NCBI GenBank assembly: GCA_016213435.1
Contig: JACRAL010000188.1
Location: 1 to 42,614 of the forward strand
Origin: Bacteroidota bacterium
GTDB taxonomy: Bacteria; Bacteroidota; Bacteroidia; Palsa-948
Length of the DNA: 42,614 nucleotides
Direction: 5' to 3'
Part shown: positions 36,541 through 42,614 of the stretch, piece after piece
How the letters are laid out: each line of letters starts with the position of its first letter
Position numbering within the stretch: the first letter of the stretch is position 1
Notes under the pieces: model-generated
The model's database searches: none
Told to the model about the DNA's origin: nothing
Seen by the model: the letters and a program-made list of their open reading frames with translations, nothing else
Program-made: the position numbers and the translations under genes

Positions 36541-37149
36541 ATGGCAAGATACACAGGACCCAAACAAAGGATTAACAGAAAATTTTTAGAACCTATTCTT
36601 GGCGGAAACGGAAAAACGTTGGAGAAAAAAGCATATCCTCCGGGAATGCATGGCATGACAAAAAAACGCACCAAGAAGTCGGAGTATGCAATTCAGCTGG
36701 CTGAAAAGCAAAAAGCAAAATACACCTACGGAATTCTTGAGCGTCAGTTTGAAAATATATTTGAGCGTGCCACTCGTCTTAAAGGTGCTACAGGCGAAGT
36801 ACTTCTGCAGCTTCTGGAAGCGCGCCTTGACAATGTGGTTTACCGCATGGGCATCGCCCCTACCCGCAGAGCAGCACGTCAGTTTGTTTCGCATAAACAC
36901 ATTACTGTAAATGGAGATGTGATTAACATTCCATCGTATACTCTTAAATCAGGAGACATTGTTGGTATAAGAGAACGTTCAAAAGATATTGATCCTATAA
37001 GAAGGTCGCTTGCGTCCTCCACTGTGAAATACCAATGGCTCGAATTCGACCAGAATCTTTTACAGGGAAGATTTCTTACTGTGCCTGAACGCACTCAAAT
37101 TCCGGAAAATATCAAAGAACAATTAATTGTCGAATTGTACTCTAAATAA
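36541..37149 (+). CDS. rpsD: 30S ribosomal protein S4
   Basis: 202 residues. [20 protein letters not shown] and the S4 RNA-binding domain ([31 protein letters not shown] in parts: [23 protein letters not shown]) are typical. No N-terminal zinc cysteines. S4 starts 30S assembly by binding 16S rRNA and in other bacteria represses its own operon. Normal length. Confidence 0.98.
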   Translation: MARYTGPKQRINRKFLEPILGGNGKTLEKKAYPPGMHGMTKKRTKKSEYAIQLAEKQKAKYTYGILERQFENIFERATRLKGATGEVLLQLLEARLDNVVYRMGIAPTRRAARQFVSHKHITVNGDVINIPSYTLKSGDIVGIRERSKDIDPIRRSLASSTVKYQWLEFDQNLLQGRFLTVPERTQIPENIKEQLIVELYSK

Positions 37150-37209
37150 TAAATACATCCACCCATAAACTACGAATGAATACTAATTTATTAATCAAAT
37201 ACTAAACGG

Positions 37210-37229
37210 TTGCTCATTAAGTACATTTG
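37210..37229 (+). promoter_or_regulatory. Candidate internal promoter upstream of rpoA
   Basis: TACATTTG (37222-37229) fits TAnnTTTG exactly, in the 136-bp gap before rpoA, the widest in the alpha segment. A TTG lies 9 bp upstream (37210-37212), the same spacing as at the rpsL promoter; no canonical -33 element is at 19-21 bp. It could give extra rpoA and rplQ transcripts. Confidence 0.5.
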
Positions 37230-37285
37230 TACAGATTGATAATAACTCTTGAAAAATTAAACTTAAACTCTAAACTCTATATAAC

Positions 37286-38290
37286 ATGGCAATATTAGCA
37301 TTCCAGAAACCCGACAAAGTGATCATGATTCACTCTACTGACACAGAAGGGCAGTTTGAATTTCGCCCTCTTGAGCCGGGATACGGTGTTACTGTCGGAA
37401 ACGCACTCCGCAGAATTCTCTTATCTTCCCTCGAAGGTCATGCCATTACCGGCATCCGCATCGAAGGAGTTGATCATGAATTCTCCACAATAAAAGGAAT
37501 TGTTGAAGATGTAACAGAGATTGTTCTCAATCTTAAACAAGTTCGTTTCAAAAAACAAATTGAAGGAGTTGATACTGAAAAAGTAACCATTTCCCTCAGC
37601 GGAAAAGACCAATTCACTGCCGGTGATATTGGAAAAGGAACGTCTGCATTCCAAATTCTGAATCCAGACCATGTTATCTGTACGATGGAAGGAAACGTGA
37701 AGGCTAAATTTGAAATTACAATAGACAAAGGACGCGGATACGTTCCTGCTGAAGAGAATAAACCAATCAACAGTCCTGTGGGATACATTCCGATTGATTC
37801 CATATTTACACCTATTCGTCACGTGAAATATACTGTGGAGAATTTCCGTGTAGAACAGAAAACCGATTATGAAAAACTCATCCTCGATATCAAGAGTGAT
37901 GGAAGTATTCATCCAAAAGAAGCATTGAAAGAAGCGGCTAAGATTCTTATTCACCACTTCATGCTATTCTCAGACGAGAAAATAACCCTTGACACCGAAG
38001 ACAAGGCAAAAGAACAAGACTTTGACGAGCATTCACTTCACATCCGTCAGTTGCTCAAGACAAAACTTGTGGACATGGATCTGTCTGTGCGCGCACTGAA
38101 TTGCTTGAAAGCAGCAGACGTTGAAACACTTGCTGACCTCGTTTCTTATAACAAAATGGACCTTTTGAAGTTCCGTAACTTCGGAAAGAAATCTCTTGCC
38201 GAGCTGGAAGAACTGGTAAATGTAAAAGGTCTCCATTTCGGAATGGACGTTGCCAAATATGGTTTCATGAAAGAAAAATCGTTGAACTAA
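37286..38290 (+). CDS. rpoA: DNA-directed RNA polymerase subunit alpha
   Basis: 334 residues. The N-terminal assembly domain (about 1-240; [31 protein letters not shown]) and the C-terminal DNA-binding domain (about 255-330; [35 protein letters not shown]) are both intact. It dimerises to nucleate RNA polymerase assembly. rplQ follows 36 bp later. Confidence 0.98.
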   Translation: MAILAFQKPDKVIMIHSTDTEGQFEFRPLEPGYGVTVGNALRRILLSSLEGHAITGIRIEGVDHEFSTIKGIVEDVTEIVLNLKQVRFKKQIEGVDTEKVTISLSGKDQFTAGDIGKGTSAFQILNPDHVICTMEGNVKAKFEITIDKGRGYVPAEENKPINSPVGYIPIDSIFTPIRHVKYTVENFRVEQKTDYEKLILDIKSDGSIHPKEALKEAAKILIHHFMLFSDEKITLDTEDKAKEQDFDEHSLHIRQLLKTKLVDMDLSVRALNCLKAADVETLADLVSYNKMDLLKFRNFGKKSLAELEELVNVKGLHFGMDVAKYGFMKEKSLN

Positions 38291-38296
38291 TAAAAA

Positions 38297-38320
38297 AGTA
38301 CAAGGCACCAAGTACCTTGA
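38297..38320. repeat. Short inverted and direct repeat in the rpoA-rplQ spacer
   Basis: AGTACAAGGCACCAAGTACCTTGA contains direct copies of AGTAC and an inverted CAAGG/CCTTG with a 9-base loop. It is another AAGTACAAGG-type low-complexity spacer motif. Possibly a weak hairpin. Confidence 0.5.
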
Positions 38321-38326
38321 ATTAAT

Positions 38327-38842
38327 ATGAAACACGGAAAAAAAATAAATCACCTTAGTCGCAAATCTCAGCACAGACATGCTACGCTTTCAAACATGGC
38401 TGCTTCGCTGATCATGCACAAGAAGATAAACACCACGCTTGCAAAAGCAAAAGCGCTGAGGGTATATGTAGAACCTATTATCTCCCGCTCTAAAAGCGAT
38501 ACTACTCATTCACGCAGAATGGTGTTCCGCTATTTACAGAATAAAGATGCTGTGATTACACTCTTTCGTGACATCGCTCCAAAAGTGGGCGAACGACACG
38601 GAGGATATACGCGCATACTAAAAACAGGTTTCCGCATTGGAGATAATGCAAACACCTGTTTGATAGAACTTGTTGACTTTAACGAGAGCATGCTTTCCGC
38701 TAAAACAGATAAAGCTGCTCCGGCAAAGAAAACACGAAGAAGTCGCGGTGGAAAAAAGGCAGAAGTTACAAGTCAGAAGGCAGAAAACGAACAGACTTCA
38801 ACCGAAGATGCAATTAAAACAGAAGAGCCAAAGAGCGAATAA
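38327..38842 (+). CDS. rplQ: 50S ribosomal protein L17 with a C-terminal extension
   Basis: 171 residues; the L17 core is about 120 ([19 protein letters not shown] to [14 protein letters not shown]). About 48 extra residues follow: an Ala/Lys/Arg-rich part ([15 protein letters not shown]) and an acidic part ([17 protein letters not shown]). The DNA at 38757-38791 coding part of the tail looks like AAGGCAGAAGT/AAGTCAGAAGGCAG repeats. L17 sits at the tunnel exit. It is the last gene of the cluster. Confidence 0.96.
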   Translation: MKHGKKINHLSRKSQHRHATLSNMAASLIMHKKINTTLAKAKALRVYVEPIISRSKSDTTHSRRMVFRYLQNKDAVITLFRDIAPKVGERHGGYTRILKTGFRIGDNANTCLIELVDFNESMLSAKTDKAAPAKKTRRSRGGKKAEVTSQKAENEQTSTEDAIKTEEPKSE

Positions 38843-38857
38843 CCTTTAGAATAATTA

Positions 38858-39058
38858 TTAAACCGAAAAGGGATAAACAATTTTGTTTGTCCCTTTTTTT
38901 ATGGTAAAAACACCTCCACCCTGCCCTCTCGTCATATTTCTGACTTTCTCCACAGTCAAAACGTCATCTTCAAATATTCTCTCCTGCCATAGTCGCCTGA
39001 TTAAGATCATTTGAGGGGTTGGATATGTTTTTGACATTCGAACTCGCACAATAAACAA
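38858..39058 (-). CDS. Possible small protein between rplQ and clpB (doubtful)
   Basis: 66 residues from 39058, or 59 from an internal Met ([10 protein letters not shown]...). The sequence is protein-like ([29 protein letters not shown]) and the frame is fully open, but its last 15 codons are the rplQ terminator and its start lies 5 bp from the clpB start, leaving no room for a clpB promoter outside it. I do not recognise a family. It may instead be an intergenic repeat with an incidental open frame. Confidence 0.3.
   Translation of the reverse strand: MFIVRVRMSKTYPTPQMILIRRLWQERIFEDDVLTVEKVRNMTRGQGGGVFTIKKGTNKIVYPFSV
38866..38900 (+). terminator. Intrinsic terminator after rplQ
   Basis: AAAAGGGATAAAC (38866-38878) pairs with GTTTGTCCCTTTT (38885-38897) around an AATTTT loop, with one T-G wobble, and continues as a T run to 38900. 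It lies 24 bp after the rplQ stop and is the best intrinsic terminator in the window. The symmetric A/T flanks mean it could also work in the other direction. Confidence 0.85.
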
Positions 39059-39063
39059 AAAAA

Positions 39064-41748
39064 ATGAACCTAGAAAAATTCACCCTGAAATCTCAAGAAG
39101 CCATTCAGCAGGCACAGCAGATTGCTATGAGCAATGAGCACCAAGCGATTGAAAACGGGCATATCCTCAAAGGAATTCTTTCTGTGGATGAATCCGTAAC
39201 ACCTTTTCTTCTCAAGAAGCTGAATATAAATACGAACATCTTTACCAAGGCATTGGATAAAATAATTGAATCTTATCCTAAAGTTTCGGGAGGAAATAGT
39301 CAGCAGCATCTTTCCCATTCTGCAAATCAAACGGTGAGCAAAGCGGAGAGTTATATGAAAGAGTTCAGCGATGAATATGTAAGCATTGAACTTCTGCTCC
39401 TTGGAATTATTTCTGCCAAAGACTCTGTTTCGCAAATGATGAAGGACATCGGCATCACTGAAAAAGATTTGAAAGCAGCCATCAAGGAACTCCGCAAGGG
39501 AGAACGCGTCACCTCAAATTCCCAAGAAGAAACTTACAACGCACTAAAAAAATATGCCATCAACTTTAATGAGCAGGCGAAAAGCGGGAAGTTGGATCCT
39601 GTCATCGGACGCGATGAAGAAATACGCAGAGTGCTGCAAATTCTCACACGCAGAACGAAGAACAATCCCATTCTTGTAGGTGAACCCGGTGTCGGAAAAA
39701 CTGCCATTGCAGAAGGTATTGCACACCGCATTGTGGATGGCGATGTGCCGGATAATCTAAAAACAAAACAACTATTCTCTCTCGACATGGCTGCGCTTAT
39801 TGCCGGAGCAAAATACAAAGGCGAGTTTGAAGAAAGATTAAAATCTGTGGTGAAAGAAGTAACGAGTTCGAATGGAGAAATAATTCTTTTCATAGATGAG
39901 ATTCACACACTCATTGGCGCAGGCGGTGGCGAAGGTGCCATGGATGCAGCAAATATTTTAAAACCCGCCCTCGCACGCGGAGAATTACGCGCCATCGGGG
40001 CAACAACACTTGGAGAGTTTCAAAAGTATTTTGAAAAAGACAAAGCACTGGAAAGACGTTTTCAGAAAGTGATGATAGATGAACCAAGCACGGAAGATGC
40101 GATCTCCATGCTTCGCGGCATCAAAGAAAAATATGAAGCGCACCACAAAGTGAGAATTAAAGACGAAGCTATTATCGCATCGGTGGAATTATCTCAGCGA
40201 TACATTACAGAACGTTTTCTTCCCGACAAAGCCATTGATCTTATTGACGAAGCTGCATCTAAACTTAGAATGGAAATGAATTCCATGCCGATTGAATTAG
40301 ATGAAGTGGAAAGAAAAATCCGTCAGTTGGAAATTGAACGCGAAGCTATCAAGCGAGAGAACGATAAATCAAAATTAGAAAATCTCAATAAAGAAATTTC
40401 TGAACTAAATGACAAACGCAGCAATCTGCGCGCTCAATGGAAATCAGAAAAAGAAATTGTTGAAGGGATCCAGAAAGCAAAAGAAAGCATTGAACATCTA
40501 AAACTAGAAGCCACCCAAGCAGAACGTGAAGGAAATTACGGGAAAGTTGCTGAAATCCGATATGGAAAAATGAAAGAAGCGGAACAAAAACTGGAGGAAT
40601 TCAAAACAAAACTCGCCAAGATGCAGTTGAGCGGAAGCAATATGCTCAAAGAAGAAGTGGACGCAGAAGATATTGCAGATGTAATTTCCCGTTGGACTGG
40701 AATTCCGGTAAGCAAAATGCTGCAAAGCGATAAAGAAAAACTTTTACATCTGGAAGAAGAACTTCATAAAAGAATTATCGGACAGGAAGAAGCCGTTTCT
40801 GCCGTTGCAAATGCCATCCGCAGAAGTCGTGCGGGATTGCAGGACATGAAACGCCCGATAGGTTCATTCATCTTTCTCGGAACAACGGGAGTCGGAAAAA
40901 CCGAACTCGCAAAGGTGCTTGCAGATTATTTATTCAATAACGAAAATTCAATCACACGAATTGATATGAGCGAATATCAGGAGCGTCACGCAGTTTCTCG
41001 TTTGGTGGGGGCACCTCCGGGGTATGTTGGATATGAAGAGGGTGGGCAGCTTACTGAAGCCGTTCGCAGGAAACCGTATTCCGTGGTATTACTCGATGAA
41101 ATTGAAAAAGCGCACCCGGATGTTTTCAATATTCTTTTACAGGTGTTAGATGACGGCAGACTAACCGATAACAAAGGACGTGTTGCTAGTTTCAAGAACA
41201 CCATTATTATTATGACCTCAAACATCGGTTCGCATCTCATTCAGGAGAATATGGAAAAGATGGATGAGTTCAACCGTGATAATGTATTAGACGCAACAAA
41301 AATCGCTGTGATGGAACTCTTGAGAAAAACTGTTCGTCCTGAATTTCTCAACCGAGTGGATGAAACCATTATGTTCAGTCCGCTGACGAAAAAAGACGTA
41401 CGGAAAATTGCAGTGCTGCAGCTTGGTGCACTCGAGAAAAAATTAGCAGAACTCGGCATACAACTCACCGCAAGCGAATTCGCTTTGGACTGGCTTGCAC
41501 AGCAGGGATATGATCCCCAGTTTGGCGCACGGCCCATCAAGCGCGTGATCCAGAAAAATGTGCTGGACGAATTATCCAAACAACTGCTGATGGGAACGGT
41601 AGAGAAAAATTCAGAGATCGTGATGGATGTATTTGATGATCCTGATGTAAAAGGAAGAGCCAGCAAAATCGTTTTCAGAAAACCGATTAAAGAATCAGAA
41701 AAAATTTCTCGAGAAAACGGGGAGAGTAAGAAGAAGGTAAAAGTTTAA
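39064..41748 (+). CDS. clpB: ATP-dependent disaggregase ClpB
   Basis: 894 residues. N-terminal Clp_N repeats (1-150), first AAA+ domain with Walker A GEPGVGKT (206-213) and Walker [15 protein letters not shown], the coiled-coil middle domain (about 400-540) that defines ClpB, second AAA+ domain with Walker A GTTGVGKT (606-613; Thr where Pro is usual) and [14 protein letters not shown], and the C-terminal sensor region ([14 protein letters not shown]). There is no ClpP-binding IGF/L loop evident. With DnaK it rescues aggregated proteins after heat stress. About 30 residues longer than E. coli ClpB, mainly a charged tail. Confidence 0.96.
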   Translation: MNLEKFTLKSQEAIQQAQQIAMSNEHQAIENGHILKGILSVDESVTPFLLKKLNINTNIFTKALDKIIESYPKVSGGNSQQHLSHSANQTVSKAESYMKEFSDEYVSIELLLLGIISAKDSVSQMMKDIGITEKDLKAAIKELRKGERVTSNSQEETYNALKKYAINFNEQAKSGKLDPVIGRDEEIRRVLQILTRRTKNNPILVGEPGVGKTAIAEGIAHRIVDGDVPDNLKTKQLFSLDMAALIAGAKYKGEFEERLKSVVKEVTSSNGEIILFIDEIHTLIGAGGGEGAMDAANILKPALARGELRAIGATTLGEFQKYFEKDKALERRFQKVMIDEPSTEDAISMLRGIKEKYEAHHKVRIKDEAIIASVELSQRYITERFLPDKAIDLIDEAASKLRMEMNSMPIELDEVERKIRQLEIEREAIKRENDKSKLENLNKEISELNDKRSNLRAQWKSEKEIVEGIQKAKESIEHLKLEATQAEREGNYGKVAEIRYGKMKEAEQKLEEFKTKLAKMQLSGSNMLKEEVDAEDIADVISRWTGIPVSKMLQSDKEKLLHLEEELHKRIIGQEEAVSAVANAIRRSRAGLQDMKRPIGSFIFLGTTGVGKTELAKVLADYLFNNENSITRIDMSEYQERHAVSRLVGAPPGYVGYEEGGQLTEAVRRKPYSVVLLDEIEKAHPDVFNILLQVLDDGRLTDNKGRVASFKNTIIIMTSNIGSHLIQENMEKMDEFNRDNVLDATKIAVMELLRKTVRPEFLNRVDETIMFSPLTKKDVRKIAVLQLGALEKKLAELGIQLTASEFALDWLAQQGYDPQFGARPIKRVIQKNVLDELSKQLLMGTVEKNSEIVMDVFDDPDVKGRASKIVFRKPIKESEKISRENGESKKKVKV

Positions 41749-41809
41749 GAATGAAAAACAAAAATATTTAAGCCCAAAGCAAGTCTATTTATCATACGTT
41801 TAAAAAAAA

Positions 41810-42145
41810 TCATTTTTTATTTTTTTTTGCTTTTTCCAGTTTTTTTTCGTTGTCCCATTTCTCCTGTTCCATGCGGATGCGTTGCATCAGTGACTCTTCC
41901 TTCCAATCGCCTTCTCCGTGCCATGCATGGTTTAAAAGATTGGAAACTGCTTCAACGCCAAACACATCTTCTAGTTTCATGATAGTGGCAATAGAAATAG
42001 GTCTTTTTCCACTTTCTATCAAGTAGAAATTAACTCCGTTATTTTCCGTAATCTCATTAGCAGTTAACCTATTGGCTATCCGGTAATATTTCAGGGCTAA
42101 TACAAGGCGTTTCTGAATCTCTTTCAGTCTATTTGGCACAATCAT
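41810..42145 (-). CDS. XRE-family helix-turn-helix regulator
   Basis: 111 residues. The N-terminal half fits an HTH_3/Xre fold: RLVLALKYYRIANRLTANEI as the first helices, then the recognition region FYLIESGKRPISIATIMKLEDVFGV. The C-terminal part is a charged helix (RMEQEKWDNEKKLEKAKKNKK). Probable DNA-binding repressor. A palindrome, ATTTAC-N6-GTAAAT, overlaps its own start codon, suggesting autoregulation. No toxin partner is recognised, although small XRE proteins are often antitoxins. Convergent with clpB, with a T/A-rich 61-bp gap between the stops. Confidence 0.8.
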   Translation of the reverse strand: MIVPNRLKEIQKRLVLALKYYRIANRLTANEITENNGVNFYLIESGKRPISIATIMKLEDVFGVEAVSNLLNHAWHGEGDWKEESLMQRIRMEQEKWDNEKKLEKAKKNKK

Positions 42146-42161
42146 TTACTATTCCGTAAAT
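42144..42161. promoter_or_regulatory. Perfect inverted repeat at the XRE start (candidate operator)
   Basis: ATTTAC-TATTCC-GTAAAT is a perfect 6-bp inverted repeat with a 6-bp spacer that covers the first bases of the XRE coding sequence and the start region. HTH dimers commonly bind such sites. No promoter box was identified around it. Confidence 0.5.
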
Positions 42162-42285
42162 ATAGCTATTAAAACAGGTGAAAATAAACAACATCTTTCG
42201 GAAACTGTCCTACACTTTTGTATGCCTGGCAATCAACAACATTGGAGATCAAGTCTTGAGGTAATGTTATAGTAAAGGGGGCTTT

Positions 42286-42483
42286 TTAGTCGTCTATCCC
42301 TTTAAATATATCCGGATAATTGATCTTTATCCATTCAATCGTATTCTTGTCTTTCTGAATTCTTTTTACAATGCCCCTCAATACTTCATCCGTGTAATAA
42401 GAGGTTTTAAAATCAAAATCAGCATACATGCTGTCGTGAAACTTTATGTATTTCACTAATTCCAACCTATTCATTAGTCGCAC
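42286..42483 (-). CDS. Small protein of unknown function
   Basis: 65 residues, MRLMNRLELVKYIKFHDSMY at the start (a second start MNRLEL at +4 is possible), mixed charged and aromatic, ending YPDIFKGIDD. No signal peptide or membrane segment. I recognise no family. It lies 140 bp upstream of the XRE gene on the same strand and 19 bp after the stop of a partial ORF, so it may be cotranscribed with that ORF. Confidence 0.55.
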   Translation of the reverse strand: MRLMNRLELVKYIKFHDSMYADFDFKTSYYTDEVLRGIVKRIQKDKNTIEWIKINYPDIFKGIDD

Positions 42484-42502
42484 CTCAAAAAGTAATTTTC
42501 AG

Positions 42503-42614
42503 TTAAATTTTTACTGATAACTCGTTTAATGGATATAAAAACCGAAATATCCATCGGAGAAAAATAAAAAGTGTAGGATTCTTCTTCCACTTGTTCATCA
42601 TTCGCTTAAAGTTC
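42503..42614 (-). CDS. Possible C-terminal end of an ORF entering from the right edge
   Basis: The minus-strand frame is open from the window edge to a TAA at 42503-42505. It reads NFKRMMNKWKKNPTLFIFL and ends FLYPLNELSVKI. A start at one of the two adjacent ATGs would give a 31-32 residue hydrophobic peptide, but the frame may continue outside the window. Too short to assign. Confidence 0.25.
   Translation of the reverse strand, partial: NFKRMMNKWKKNPTLFIFLRWIFRFLYPLNELSVKI

Noticed and set aside
37421-37957. Long open frame antisense to rpoA (178 codons)
   Set aside because: It lies entirely inside rpoA on the opposite strand, has low-complexity composition and no start context; it is a shadow of the real gene.
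40861-40900. Loss of the second ATPase in ClpB because of Thr for Pro in GTTGVGKT
   Set aside because: The essential Gly-Lys-Thr of the P-loop and the Walker B motif are intact, so the change is probably neutral.

Overview
This is an AT-rich bacterial window whose content points to the phylum Bacteroidota. The evidence is a type IX secretion (T9SS) type B adhesin with SprB-like repeats next to a PorP/SprF protein, lipoprotein OmpA/PD40 proteins, TAnnTTTG promoter elements, A-rich start regions without clear Shine-Dalgarno sequences, and the S12-S7-EF-G-S10...L17 gene order with no tuf after fusA. A finer placement cannot be supported from the sequence alone.

Layout. Positions 1-1718 hold a foreign-looking open segment joined to a PolX (pol X + PHP) gene that has lost its N-terminus. 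Positions 1787-11284 (minus strand) are a surface cassette: a giant SprB-repeat adhesin, split in two by an apparent one-base frameshift, then a PorP/SprF outer-membrane protein and two tandem paralogous OmpA/PD40 lipoproteins. Positions 11470-16253 (minus strand) hold a two-helix membrane protein, a beta-CASP metallo-beta-lactamase RNase-like protein, thioredoxin and a MlaD-MlaF-MlaE lipid transporter; the last five of these overlap or nearly touch. Positions 16374-20010 (plus strand) hold a small stress-type cluster: two unknown proteins, a DUF2267 protein, a membrane-anchored GyrI-like protein and two tandem-domain universal stress proteins.

Positions 20455-38842 are the fused str-S10-spc-alpha ribosomal cluster, 31 genes in one direction: rpsL, rpsG, fusA, rpsJ, rplC, rplD, rplW, rplB, rpsS, rplV, rpsC, rplP, rpmC, rpsQ, rplN, rplX, rplE, rpsN, rpsH, rplF, rplR, rpsE, rplO, secY, map, infA, rpmJ, rpsM, rpsK, rpsD, rpoA, rplQ. 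rpmD (L30) is missing from its usual place between rpsE and rplO. A TAnnTTTG promoter and a strong 5' hairpin precede rpsL, another TAnnTTTG element precedes rpoA, and a good intrinsic terminator follows rplQ. Then come clpB (39064-41748) and, on the minus strand, an XRE-type regulator with a palindrome at its start codon, a 65-residue unknown protein and a partial ORF running off the right edge.

No tRNA, rRNA, CRISPR array or complete insertion sequence was recognised. The points most worth checking are the adhesin frameshift, the foreign junction at polX, the envelope/RNA-decay/redox operon facing a stress cluster, the rpsL leader hairpin, the missing rpmD, the low-complexity tails on S3, L5 and L17, and the short degenerate repeats between ribosomal genes.
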